Below are positions 1 through 7,327 of a DNA stretch of 10,825 nt, piece by piece (position 1 is the stretch's first letter; every line of letters begins with the position of its first letter). The notes below the pieces were generated by a model, which was given only the letters and a program-made list of their open reading frames with translations, did not search any database and was not told the origin of the DNA. The translations under genes were made by a program, and so were the position numbers. Origin of the DNA: an uncultured Acetatifactor sp. (GTDB lineage Bacteria > Bacillota > Clostridia > Lachnospirales > Lachnospiraceae); contig CAJUGT010000131.1 of the NCBI GenBank assembly GCA_910586435.1, positions 1-10,825 on the forward strand, written 5' to 3'.

Positions 1-530
1 GCGCAGTCTGTCACATGTACGGGATTACGCACACTTGCCGCAATGATTTCCGTTTCCAAATCCGTTACCGCAAAAATGTCGGCTATCTCACGAATCAAGT
101 CCACTCCTCTCTGACTGATATCGTCCAGACGTCCCAGGAAAGGCGATACAAACGCAGCGCCTGCCCGGGCTGCCAGCAATGCCTGATTCGCAGTGAAAAT
201 CAAAGTGACATTTACCTTGATTCCCTCGGAGGAAAGTACTTTGCAAGCCTTTAGCCCCTCCACGGTCATGGGAATTTTAACCACCATATTGGGATGTATC
301 TTGGCAATTTCCCTGCCTTCACGAATCATGCCTTCGGCGTCCACCGTTGTAGCCCTCACCTCACCGCTGATAGGCCCGTCAACAATAGAAGCTATCTCCG
401 CAATCACCTCTTCAAATACTCTGCCTTCCTTGGCGATAAGTGAAGGATTTGTGGTGACACCACAGATGACTCCCATATCATTTGCTTTTCTGATGTCCTC
501 TACCTTGGCAGTGTCAATAAAAAAACGCAT
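1..530 (-). CDS. Transaldolase / fructose-6-phosphate aldolase family, 3' end cut by window
   Basis: This is a class I aldolase of the small transaldolase (TalC/FSA, MipB) family. It transfers or cleaves a dihydroxyacetone unit between sugar phosphates in the cytosol, in the non-oxidative pentose phosphate pathway. The translation begins MRFFIDTAKVEDIRKA. It shows TTNPS at residues 26-30, the Schiff-base lysine at K85 in VVKIPMT, NVTLIFTANQA, and FVSPFLGRLDD. K85 falls at the same number as in E. coli FSA. About 176 codons are present; the family is normally 210-220 residues, so roughly 40 residues lie beyond the left edge. The ATG at 530 follows AAAGGAGAG at a good distance. The gene has its own promoter (597-625), so it need not be cotranscribed with the kinase. 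Sequence alone does not separate transaldolase from FSA activity; many clostridial members act as transaldolases. Confidence 0.93.
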   Translation of the reverse strand, partial: MRFFIDTAKVEDIRKANDMGVICGVTTNPSLIAKEGRVFEEVIAEIASIVDGPISGEVRATTVDAEGMIREGREIAKIHPNMVVKIPMTVEGLKACKVLSSEGIKVNVTLIFTANQALLAARAGAAFVSPFLGRLDDISQRGVDLIREIADIFAVTDLETEIIAASVRNPVHVTDC

Positions 531-596
531 AACAATCTCTCCTTTTCTTTTCCTTATGTATACTCCCGTCTTCTGCCCGGGAATACCTTTATCTAC

Positions 597-625
597 AGTA
601 TACTGAATCAGCAGGCAAACATCAA
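597..625 (-). promoter_or_regulatory. Sigma-A-type promoter for the transaldolase
   Basis: On the minus strand a TTGATG box (620-625) and a TATACT box (597-602) are separated by 17 bases. They lie about 70 bases upstream of the transaldolase ATG, in the gap after the kinase stop. The implied leader holds a weak hairpin (TCCCG paired with CGGGA, about 565-583) and the AGGAG ribosome binding site. Box matches and spacing are good; no start site has been mapped. Confidence 0.6.
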
Positions 626-655
626 GATATTCATAAAAATTTTGTATCAACTCTC

Positions 656-1579
656 TTACATCATAATAATATTTTTATCACTGCGAATTCCTTCCTGCCA
701 GAAGACTCTCTTATGCCTGAAATGATCCTCCTGTTCCGGGCAAAGGGACATAAGCACCTCAATTATCCCCCGCATGTCAGGTATGCGTCCGGAAGCCAGG
801 CCGCATGTACACATTTCCAACAGCTGCCTTATGGATTCCATCCCCTTCCTCTCTTTCCATTCTTCCCATTCTTTCCATTCCCGACACAGATTGCCCTTCC
901 TGGCAGCGCTTGCCTTTCGCCCTTTTTTCGCTGTCTGTAAGCGCCCCCCGGCATCTCTCAACGGCTGCGCTTCTTTCAGTCCTATAATGCTTTCCATTGT
1001 CTTGCCCCATCCATATATATCACAGGCCGCTGTCAGAATCTCGTCTTTCCTCAGCTGTTCCGGCGCCGCAAAACCCGGTGTCCCCGCACGGGATAATCCC
1101 CTCTCTCCCATGGGACACGCACACCCAAAGTCCAAAAGCTTCACTCTGCCATCCTGCCGTATCATACAGTTGGCCGGCTTGACATCCCGAAACACATAGG
1201 GTTCCCGGTTTTCATGAAGTGTCCGAAGCCCTCCTGCCAGTTCCATCCCAATGCGCACGGCGGCTCTCATACCAAAACTTCCCCTTCTTTTCAAGAAAGC
1301 CTCCACCGTGCTTCCCGGCACATATTCCATCAACAGAAAAGCTTGCCCCGCCTCCTGCCACATTCCAAAGTATTTTGGAAACAATGGGTGAAAGAATTTT
1401 GACATAATCCGGGCCTCCCTTTCAAGCAAATCCTCCTGCCTGCTGACTTTACACGCAAGAACATTTTGGGTATGCCCGTCCTCCAGGCAATATACCCTGG
1501 AAAACGCGCCCTCTCCCACCATTCCACGGCAAATATATCCCTTGCGGGCAAATATTCTTTTTTCCTGCTCTGTTTGCAT
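656..1579 (-). CDS. Soluble Hanks-type serine/threonine protein kinase
   Basis: This is a 307-residue eukaryotic-like Ser/Thr kinase. All core motifs are present: glycine loop GEGAFSRVY (22-30), ATP lysine K44, helix-C glutamate E55, hinge LLMEYVPG, catalytic loop FRDVKPAN (D132, N137), DFG at 150-152, and APE at 172-174. The His of HRD is Phe, a position that varies in bacterial kinases, so activity is expected. There is no transmembrane segment or PASTA domain, unlike PrkC/Stk1, so the kinase is probably cytosolic. Residues about 202-248 form a basic, Trp-rich insertion before the last helices, partly encoded by three 9-bp tandem repeats. I chose the ATG at 1579 because GGAGG lies 5 bases upstream; ATG 1591 and TTG 1672 are possible in frame but have weaker sites. 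The gene lies 111 bases downstream of the PP2C-like gene on the same strand, so the two probably share a transcript. The substrate is unknown. Confidence 0.88.
   Translation of the reverse strand: MQTEQEKRIFARKGYICRGMVGEGAFSRVYCLEDGHTQNVLACKVSRQEDLLEREARIMSKFFHPLFPKYFGMWQEAGQAFLLMEYVPGSTVEAFLKRRGSFGMRAAVRIGMELAGGLRTLHENREPYVFRDVKPANCMIRQDGRVKLLDFGCACPMGERGLSRAGTPGFAAPEQLRKDEILTAACDIYGWGKTMESIIGLKEAQPLRDAGGRLQTAKKGRKASAARKGNLCREWKEWEEWKERKGMESIRQLLEMCTCGLASGRIPDMRGIIEVLMSLCPEQEDHFRHKRVFWQEGIRSDKNIIMM
854..880 (-). repeat. Three 9-bp tandem repeats inside the kinase gene
   Basis: On the minus strand, three consecutive copies of GAATGGRAA encode a W-K/E-E type repeat (WKEWEEWKE) in the kinase insertion. 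The surrounding 45 bases are nearly all purine on that strand. Since the unit is a multiple of three, slippage would change the insertion length without breaking the frame. Confidence 0.75.
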
Positions 1580-1690
1580 GGCATCCTCCATAACTATACA
1601 AATCCGGACTTCCGCCTGCGTAAACCACACAGGCAAAGGGATTCTCCTGCGGTATCCCCACAGGCAAACCAAGTTTCCTTTCCCATGTCT

Positions 1691-2431
1691 TCAGCATGTC
1701 CTCAAAAGCACCGCTCCCATATTCTCGCCTCCGCACCTCTCTGCTTCCCTGCCTATTTCCTTCAAATGCCTCTCCATCTGTTCTTCCGTCCCCACCGCTT
1801 CCGCCGACAATCCATCCTTGATCATTTCCTCTGTCACTCCCATCCAAAAGGATGCCGACGCAAGTAATAATACAATATCAGATTCCAGAAACGCCTCCTC
1901 CATATCTATTGACAGACTGTTTTTATTCCCCAATTCTGTATTTTCTGCTGAAATATCCTGCTCCTGAATTTTATGATTGAGATGTTTACTTCCACACATA
2001 TCTTCATACACAGAATGAATATGTACTCGACCAAAAGCCTTATTAATCAGGCAGATATGACCTGTTCCTCTGTGCAGCATCAGGCATCTGTCCTGAAGGC
2101 AGAAAATTCCTGTCAAGTCGATCTTATCCCTCCCTGCCATCATCCTGCTACTTTCCAGTTCTCTGTCCGTCCTCCAAATCACTTTGCGCAGGTCTTCCCC
2201 AATTCCTGCCAATTCCTTCCCTTTTCTCCGACATATTTTACTTAACGGGAGGCTGCGAAACCACCGCAATAGCTGCTCTGTCATATACCTGGCCGCCCTT
2301 TCTGCCAATTCCCCTCTGCCGGAACAAATACAGGAAAATAATACATTAACCTTCCTGTAATGATATTGTTGCAGCAATAATGAAATCCTGTTATTTTCCT
2401 GCTGATAGTAAAATGTGGATAACAATTCCAT
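1691..2431 (-). CDS. Degenerate PP2C-fold protein (probable pseudophosphatase)
   Basis: This is a 246-residue soluble protein with the outline of a PP2C/SpoIIE-type Ser/Thr phosphatase but without its metal ligands. Where PP2C has DGMGG followed by a small-residue helix, this protein has CSGRGELAERAARYM (36-50). The DLTGIFCLQDRCLMLHRGTGH stretch (starting near 105) matches the two strands around the GDSR motif. VLLLASASFW (187-196) replaces LLCSDGLW with Ala193 at the Asp. GGENMGAVLL (234-243) replaces GGDNITVVV with Glu236. All three positions normally filled by metal-binding Asp are changed, so phosphatase activity is unlikely. ATG 2431 follows AGAGGA at a usual distance. The kinase gene follows on the same strand, and PP2C and Hanks kinase genes are commonly paired, so a regulatory partner role for the kinase is the natural inference. 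The family call rests on motif-level similarity only. Confidence 0.65.
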   Translation of the reverse strand: MELLSTFYYQQENNRISLLLQQYHYRKVNVLFSCICSGRGELAERAARYMTEQLLRWFRSLPLSKICRRKGKELAGIGEDLRKVIWRTDRELESSRMMAGRDKIDLTGIFCLQDRCLMLHRGTGHICLINKAFGRVHIHSVYEDMCGSKHLNHKIQEQDISAENTELGNKNSLSIDMEEAFLESDIVLLLASASFWMGVTEEMIKDGLSAEAVGTEEQMERHLKEIGREAERCGGENMGAVLLRTC

Positions 2432-2467
2432 ACTTATTCCTCTTTTTCTTTATATTTTTTTGTTTGC

Positions 2468-2479
2468 GTTCCTGGGAAC
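2468..2479. promoter_or_regulatory. 12-bp palindrome upstream of the PP2C-like gene
   Basis: GTTCC-TG-GGAAC is a perfect 5-bp inverted repeat with a 2-base centre, 37 bases upstream of the PP2C-like ATG. It overlaps one candidate -35 box. It could be an operator, but no regulator is recognisable and such short palindromes also arise by chance. Confidence 0.25.
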
Positions 2480-2545
2480 TGCTAAGAAATAGTTTTTAAA
2501 TGGTATGCATGATTTTTCTTCAAAGGTTTGCTCGAAAATAAGACC

Positions 2546-2559
2546 CATAGCGGGCTATG
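2546..2559. repeat. 14-bp perfect inverted repeat
   Basis: CATAGC-GG-GCTATG has 6-bp arms around two bases. It stands in the gene-free stretch between rseP and the PP2C-like gene, 115 bases from the latter's start. The function is unknown; the two-base centre fits a protein-binding site better than an RNA hairpin. Confidence 0.35.
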
Positions 2560-2734
2560 TAACCGATTTTGGGGCGATGCTATCAGAGAAAAACAGGCAA
2601 TATAAAAAGTTATTCTTGAACAGTTCCTTCATAAGGAATCCCATAAAAATCATTCAGGAGATAATGTATATCGAAATATTTGAATTATTTTAGAAATGAT
2701 AAATTCTTGAAAAACAGATTCTCTTGCTGACACA

Positions 2735-2763
2735 GCCCGGGACAATCCTGTCACGCCCCGGGC
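2735..2763. terminator. Strong GC-rich hairpin downstream of rseP, without a U-run
   Basis: GCCCGGG (2735-2741) pairs with CCCGGGC (2757-2763), and an inner GACA/TGTC pair around ATCC continues the stem. It lies 53-81 bases past the rseP stop and would be the last structure of the rseP transcript. On the minus strand it is followed by CTGTGTCAGC rather than a U-tract, so it is not a standard intrinsic terminator. It may protect a 3' end or act with another factor. Confidence 0.4.
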
Positions 2764-2815
2764 AAAATCACATGAGAAGCAAAGAAGTTTCCGGCAGGAA
2801 TCCAATTTCTCCGCC

Positions 2816-3883
2816 TTATTTCATGAATATATTCGCCAGATCGTTAAAGAAAACAACCACCATCAAAACCATAAAAAACATCAAGCCTATAAAGTGAACC
2901 ATTCCTTCTTTTTCAGGAGGAATGGGTTTTCCCCGAAGAATTTCCAACAGCAAAAATACCAGTCTTCCGCCGTCAAGTGCCGGAACGGGGAGCAGATTCA
3001 AAATGCCAAGATTCACAGACAGCATCAAGGTAATATTCAGCATACTCAATAAAACACTCTGCCATCCATAGTTTTTAGCCTCATCGTAGGTTTTGCCCAC
3101 TACGTTGACCGCTATCCCCACCGGACCTGCCACATCCTGACGGCGAACCCTGCCTTGCAGCATCATTCCAAGGCTCTTATATGTGGCCTTCACTGAATAC
3201 CGCATTTCATACCATGCGTATTTTAATGTGTCAAATCCCTGTGGTGACACATAATCAGCATTCATCACCCCAAGAAGGTAAATTCCGGAAGCCTCATCAT
3301 ACTGAGGTGTCAGCATGGTCTTATTTCTGACCCCTTCACGCTCATACACCACTTCCACGTCACCGCCCCGGTAACTGGCCTGCATATACAAGGAAATCTC
3401 CGGATACAGACATATTTTTTCTCCGTTAATGGAAATAATTCTGTCTCCGTCCCGCAGCCCGGCAGCTTCCGCTCCTCCGCCTTCCGATACCTGTGTCACA
3501 ATCGGATCACGAATCGCAATGATTCCCGTCATATTTACCATAATAAACGCAATGATAAGGGCCAGAATAAAATTAAACATCGGTCCGGCCACCACCGTGG
3601 AGATTCGTCCCCAGACACTGGCCTTAAGAAAAGAGCCTTCTCCCGGTTCTCCTTCTTTTTCCGCCAGCCCATCCTCCCCCTCAAACATACAGGCGCCGCC
3701 AATGGGAAATAATTTCAGTGAGTATTTTGTTCCTCCTTTTTCAAAAGAACATATACTTGGCCCCATACCCACGGCAAATTCTATCACATGAATACCATTG
3801 GCTTTGGCCAAAAGGAAGTGGCCAAATTCATGTGCTATTACCACCACCCCGAATATGACGATAAATAATATAATCGTAATCAT
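2816..3883 (-). CDS. rseP: RIP metalloprotease RseP (site-2 protease)
   Basis: This is a 355-residue membrane zinc protease that cuts transmembrane segments, typically of anti-sigma factors or leftover signal peptides (RasP/YluC in Bacillus). The zinc motif HEFGH is at residues 18-22, inside the first membrane helix. A second membrane segment begins after GPMFNFILA (around 97). A PDZ domain spans about 125-200, with GLRDGDRIISINGEKI as its typical core. The third metal ligand motif is in NLLPVPALDGGRL (Asp304), followed by a final membrane helix near 330-350. Length and layout are normal. The ATG at 3883 overlaps the dxr stop as ATGA, which implies translational coupling. It appears to be the last gene of the housekeeping block here. 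The substrate cannot be read from the sequence. Confidence 0.95.
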   Translation of the reverse strand: MITIILFIVIFGVVVIAHEFGHFLLAKANGIHVIEFAVGMGPSICSFEKGGTKYSLKLFPIGGACMFEGEDGLAEKEGEPGEGSFLKASVWGRISTVVAGPMFNFILALIIAFIMVNMTGIIAIRDPIVTQVSEGGGAEAAGLRDGDRIISINGEKICLYPEISLYMQASYRGGDVEVVYEREGVRNKTMLTPQYDEASGIYLLGVMNADYVSPQGFDTLKYAWYEMRYSVKATYKSLGMMLQGRVRRQDVAGPVGIAVNVVGKTYDEAKNYGWQSVLLSMLNITLMLSVNLGILNLLPVPALDGGRLVFLLLEILRGKPIPPEKEGMVHFIGLMFFMVLMVVVFFNDLANIFMK

Positions 3884-5043
3884 TTACAGCTTAATCCTTC
3901 CCGCATATATTCATAAGTCTGCTGCTCCACCGCCAAAATGTCTTCCACCGTAGGATTCTCTATCACATGATGCCGGTCCATGGCCTTCCCGATGAGTTCC
4001 CCAATCTCCAGGTAAGGAATCTTTCTTTCCAGAAATAACTCCACTGCCTTTTCATTGGCGGCGTTATATACTGTCGGCATACTGCCGCCCACCTCCGCCG
4101 CCCTGTATGCCAGGGCAAGTCCGGGAAAGTTTTCCGTATCTGGCTTTTCAAAAGTCAGCTGCCCCAATTCAAATAAGTCAACCCTTTTTCCTTCCAAATA
4201 TCTTCTCTCAGGGTAAAACAGCGCATATTGAATAGGCAGTTTCATATCCGGAACTCCCAGTTGCGCTATAATCGCCCCATCCGCATATTGTACTGCGGAG
4301 TGAATGATACTTTGAGGATGCACCACTACCTGTATCCTGTCAAGTCCTACCTCAAAAAGCCATTTTGCTTCCATAACTTCCAACCCCTTATTCACAAGGG
4401 TAGATGAATCAATGGTAATTTTGCGCCCCATGGACCAGTTGGGATGCCGCAGGGCATCCTCCACCTGAATGTTCTCCAGCTCCCGCCTCGTCCTGCCCCG
4501 AAACGGCCCTCCCGAAGCGGTAAGTAAAATTTTCTCCACCACTGGAGACTTCCCGTCAGTTCCCTCCCCGGCCAATGACTGGAAAATCGCGCTGTGTTCA
4601 CTGTCCACCGGGAGTATGGCAACATGATGCTCCCTGGCCAAAGGCATGATAATATGCCCTGCCGTCACCAATGTCTCCTTGTTGGCAAGCGCAATGTCTT
4701 TCCCGGCCTTAATTGCCGCAATGGTAGGTTTAATACCAATCATGCCCACTATGGCCGTCACTAATACCTGGCTTTGTGGCAAAGCGGCAATTTCCAGCAA
4801 TCCCTCCATGCCGGCAACCACCTTTACGTCCAGATCCGCCACCCTGTCACGCAAATCGGATGCCGCATCCTCCGTCCACATTCCGGCTACCACAGGATGA
4901 AATTCCCGTATCTGTTCTTCCATTTTTGCCACATTTCCCCCGGCAGCCAGGGCAACAATCCGACAATCCTTATTCGCCCTGGCCACGTCAAGGGTCTGTG
5001 TGCCAATAGAACCGGTGGAGCCTAATATCGCTATTTTCTTCAT
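3880..5043 (-). CDS. dxr: 1-deoxy-D-xylulose 5-phosphate reductoisomerase
   Basis: This is a 387-residue cytosolic enzyme that converts DXP to 2-C-methyl-D-erythritol 4-phosphate with NADPH, the committed step of the MEP isoprenoid pathway. Visible motifs are the Rossmann loop GSTGSIG (8-14), ALANKET (near 118-124), PVDSEHSAIFQ with metal ligands D147 and E149, ASGGPFR (176-182), HPNWSMG (200-206), and NKGLEVMEA with the third ligand E222. I chose the ATG at 5043, which gives the canonical MKKIAILG start and follows AGAAGGGA; a TTG at 5082 would add 13 residues without support. The 3' end overlaps rseP by four bases (ATGA). It feeds the same isoprenoid route that UppS, two genes upstream, uses for undecaprenyl diphosphate. 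Confidence 0.97.
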   Translation of the reverse strand: MKKIAILGSTGSIGTQTLDVARANKDCRIVALAAGGNVAKMEEQIREFHPVVAGMWTEDAASDLRDRVADLDVKVVAGMEGLLEIAALPQSQVLVTAIVGMIGIKPTIAAIKAGKDIALANKETLVTAGHIIMPLAREHHVAILPVDSEHSAIFQSLAGEGTDGKSPVVEKILLTASGGPFRGRTRRELENIQVEDALRHPNWSMGRKITIDSSTLVNKGLEVMEAKWLFEVGLDRIQVVVHPQSIIHSAVQYADGAIIAQLGVPDMKLPIQYALFYPERRYLEGKRVDLFELGQLTFEKPDTENFPGLALAYRAAEVGGSMPTVYNAANEKAVELFLERKIPYLEIGELIGKAMDRHHVIENPTVEDILAVEQQTYEYMREGLSCK

Positions 5044-5103
5044 ATGATACGTATCCCTTCTAAGCGCCCGGAAAACCCTCAATAATTCCCGGTATCTGCC
5101 GCC

Positions 5104-5907
5104 CTATGTGAGCAGTAAAATCGTCAGGAAATATGTCATCGGCGCAGTCACAATCATGCTGTCAAATCTGTCCATAATCCCTCCATGGCCGGGAATCAGC
5201 TTTCCATAGTCTTTTATATTCAGGTTGCGCTTAACCCCAGACGCCGCCAAGTCCCCCACCATGCTCATAACCGCTCCCACAGCGCAAATCAAAGCTATCG
5301 CCCACGCTGCGCCCTTATCGCCCAGAGCAGTTTCCACAAAGAAATAACCATAGAGCCACCCAAGCAATGCTGTCCCAACCACTCCGCCAATACACCCTTC
5401 CAATGACTTTTTGGGACTCAACACTGGGAAAATTTTCTTCTTCCCGATCAGTTTTCCTACCACATAGGCACAAGTGTCACATCCCCATGAACTGATCAGA
5501 ATCATCCACACCATATAAAAACCCTGGGTACACATCCTGGTCTGGTATACAAAAGAAAGCAGCACAGGACCATACAGAAATGAAAATACAGCCGCCATCA
5601 CCTGATTTGCGTGATATTTTGGAAACGCTATCACATACGCAAACAGATATGCCAGAAAGACACCCACAATACACATAAAAAGCAGCGTATGATTCCCATG
5701 GAAATACAGCAGAAGATAGTAACCGGTAATCCCCACATACCCTAATATCTCCAGCCCTCTGCCACATTTTAGCGCATTGGTCAATTCACGAAAGGCAATC
5801 AGAGAAACAGACCAGGATATCAATGCCAGCGGCCACCCCCCAAGGCTCATCGTAGTAAGGGCTACCAACATCAGTACCACCCCGCTTGCCAATCTGGTCA
5901 AAAACAT
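5104..5907 (-). CDS. cdsA: Phosphatidate cytidylyltransferase (CDP-diglyceride synthase)
   Basis: This is a 267-residue integral membrane enzyme that makes CDP-diacylglycerol from phosphatidate and CTP, the precursor of the anionic phospholipids. There are about seven or eight hydrophobic segments. The C-terminal CDS signature is complete: S-x-x-KR at 223-227, IKDYGKLIPGHGGIMDRFD to about 249, with acidic residues D246 and D249. I chose the ATG at 5907, which follows GGAGGG with 8 bases of spacing and gives MFLTRLASG; a GTG at 5934 is an in-frame alternative. A 119-base gap separates it from uppS; I see no terminator there, so cotranscription is likely. dxr starts 60 bases downstream. Confidence 0.95.
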   Translation of the reverse strand: MFLTRLASGVVLMLVALTTMSLGGWPLALISWSVSLIAFRELTNALKCGRGLEILGYVGITGYYLLLYFHGNHTLLFMCIVGVFLAYLFAYVIAFPKYHANQVMAAVFSFLYGPVLLSFVYQTRMCTQGFYMVWMILISSWGCDTCAYVVGKLIGKKKIFPVLSPKKSLEGCIGGVVGTALLGWLYGYFFVETALGDKGAAWAIALICAVGAVMSMVGDLAASGVKRNLNIKDYGKLIPGHGGIMDRFDSMIVTAPMTYFLTILLLT

Positions 5908-6026
5908 ATGACTATCCCTCCATTCCGGCAGCACATCCGCTCCATCCCACCGATGTCACCCGCCCCGCATCCTATGCCTGATTATCTCTCCGGTAATCCC
6001 ACACCGATTTCCGCACGGTTTTAGTT

Positions 6027-6749
6027 TCAGTCACTCAAACCGCCATATCTTCTGTTTCTATGATTATATGCCTCTACGGCCTTCCGCAATTCCTCTTTTG
6101 TAAAATCGGGCCACGCAACTTCCGTAAAATAAAATTCAGTATAGGCAAGCTGCCACAGCAAAAAATTGGATATTCTCTGTTCATTGCAGGTTCGGATAAG
6201 CAGGTCCGGATCTGGAACGCCTGCCGTATCCAACAGGCCGCTTAAGGATTCCTCCGAAATATCATCCGGAGTAAGGCTGCCCGCCGCAACCTCCTTTGCC
6301 ATCTTCCTTACAGCACGTACAATTTCATCCCTGCCCCCATAATTAATGGCAATCTGAAAATGAAGGCCATCGTTATGTTTGGTAGCCTCCTCCAGTTCCT
6401 CAATTCGGGTGCGAATATCCGGAGCCAGCCTTGCTTTCTCTCCCAGCACCCTGACACACATCCGATTTTTTTCGGCGGTCTTAAGACAAGTCTTCATATA
6501 ATTGCGCAATAGCTTCATAAGCGCATCCACTTCATCCTGGGGACGGTTCCAGTTTTCCGTGGAAAACGCATAAACCGTCAAATATTGGATACCCATTTTA
6601 TAGGCTTCCTCACAGATGACCTCTACCGTCTTCGCCCCCTGAACATGACCATAATTACGGGGCATTCCCTTCGCCTTAGCCCATCTGCCGTTCCCGTCCA
6701 GAATTATCGCCACATGCCGCGGCATCTTCAATTCTTCCATCATTCTCAT
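6027..6749 (-). CDS. uppS: Isoprenyl transferase (undecaprenyl diphosphate synthase, cis type)
   Basis: This enzyme condenses isopentenyl units onto farnesyl diphosphate to give C55 undecaprenyl diphosphate, the lipid carrier for peptidoglycan and other wall polymers. With the ATG at 6749 it is 240 residues. The catalytic motif DGNGRWA begins at Asp18. It is followed by RNYGHVQGAK, LTVYAFSTENWNRP, INYGGRDEI, PDPDLLIRT (Arg186), and ISNFLLWQLAYTEFYF with WPDF. The usual RT-S/G-G-E motif reads RTCNEQR. The start is uncertain: ATG codons at 6749, 6743, 6740 and 6725 all precede the first conserved residues. None has a strong ribosome binding site, although GGAAGAA lies 8 bases before the 6725 codon. 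The frr stop is only 7 bases upstream of the 6749 start, so translational coupling is likely. Confidence 0.95.
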   Translation of the reverse strand: MRMMEELKMPRHVAIILDGNGRWAKAKGMPRNYGHVQGAKTVEVICEEAYKMGIQYLTVYAFSTENWNRPQDEVDALMKLLRNYMKTCLKTAEKNRMCVRVLGEKARLAPDIRTRIEELEEATKHNDGLHFQIAINYGGRDEIVRAVRKMAKEVAAGSLTPDDISEESLSGLLDTAGVPDPDLLIRTCNEQRISNFLLWQLAYTEFYFTEVAWPDFTKEELRKAVEAYNHRNRRYGGLSD

Positions 6750-6756
6750 CCCGCTG

Positions 6757-7308
6757 TCAGACAGTCATTATTTCCTTTGACTTCTTTTCCATTAAAGCAT
6801 CCATATCCTTGATATACTTATCTGTAAGCTTTTGCAGCTGTTCCTCCAGCTGTTTGACTTCATCCTCGGATATTTCACCTTTTCCAAGCTTCTTCAAAGC
6901 GTCATTGCCGTCTCTGCGGATATTTCTGACAGCCACCTTGCCGTCCTCAGCCTTCTTCTTCACTTCCTTCGCCAAGTCTTTCCTGCGTTCCTCCGTGAGT
7001 TCAGGAAAGACGAGCCGGATCACATTTCCGTCATTAGAAGGAGTAATTCCCACATCCGATGCCATTATAGCCTTTTCAATCGCCTTGATCAACGACTTCT
7101 CCCACGGCGCAATCTGTATAATTCTGGCTTCCGGCACCGAAATATTTCCCACCTGCTGGATGGGAGTGGGTGTTCCGTAGTAGTCCACCCGAAGTTTGTC
7201 CAGAACATGGGGATTGGCACGCCCCGCACGAATGGTATTATAATCACTTTCCAGAAATTCATAAGCCTTTTTCATTCTGTCTTCATATTGCTGCAATCTG
7301 GCATCCAT
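6757..7308 (-). CDS. frr: Ribosome recycling factor
   Basis: This is a 183-residue cytosolic factor that splits post-termination ribosomes together with EF-G; the usual length is about 185. Characteristic stretches are the N-terminal helix with TIRAGRANPHVLD, the beta domain with YYGTPTPIQQVGNISVPEAR, IQIAPWEKSLIKAIEKAI, LTEERRKDLAKEVKK, and VAVRNIRRDGNDALKK. The ATG at 7308 follows AGAGGA with 7 bases of spacing. It sits 19 bases after pyrH and 7 bases before the uppS start, the usual arrangement in Firmicutes. Confidence 0.98.
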   Translation of the reverse strand: MDARLQQYEDRMKKAYEFLESDYNTIRAGRANPHVLDKLRVDYYGTPTPIQQVGNISVPEARIIQIAPWEKSLIKAIEKAIMASDVGITPSNDGNVIRLVFPELTEERRKDLAKEVKKKAEDGKVAVRNIRRDGNDALKKLGKGEISEDEVKQLEEQLQKLTDKYIKDMDALMEKKSKEIMTV

Positions 7309-7327
7309 AGTTTTATCCTCTCTTTTC

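Larger units (their letters stand above)
2432..2815. other. 384-bp gene-free region between rseP and the PP2C-like gene
   Basis: I found no convincing gene here. The stretch is AT-rich apart from one GC-rich hairpin. It holds three inverted repeats, at 2468-2479, 2546-2559 and 2735-2763. Two weak minus-strand promoter candidates for the PP2C-like gene can be drawn. One is TTCCCA (2473-2478) with TATAAA (2449-2454) at an 18-base spacing, but its start site would fall inside the ribosome binding site. The other is TTGAAG with TTTAAA at 17 bases, around 2498-2526. Neither is strong. A 62-codon plus-strand reading frame (2505-2693) has no recognisable product or good ribosome binding site. A decayed mobile-element remnant cannot be excluded. 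Confidence 0.5.

Noticed and set aside
541..600. Riboswitch or attenuator in the transaldolase leader
   Set aside because: Only one short weak hairpin is visible and the leader is too short for a known riboswitch class.
1181..1195. Kinase inactive because HRD reads FRD
   Set aside because: The His is structural and varies in bacterial kinases; the catalytic Asp132, Lys134 and Asn137 are present.
1580..1672. Longer kinase start at TTG 1672 or ATG 1591
   Set aside because: The added residues show no kinase-like sequence, and the ATG at 1579 has the best-placed GGAGG.
1449..1847. Minus-strand 132-codon frame spanning the junction between the PP2C-like gene and the kinase
   Set aside because: It is out of frame with both genes, is Gly/Arg-rich without any motif, and both real genes have normal ends there, so I see no frameshift fusion.
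2505..2693. Plus-strand 62-codon reading frame in the gap before the PP2C-like gene
   Set aside because: No good ribosome binding site, no recognisable product, AT-driven composition, and opposite strand to all neighbours.
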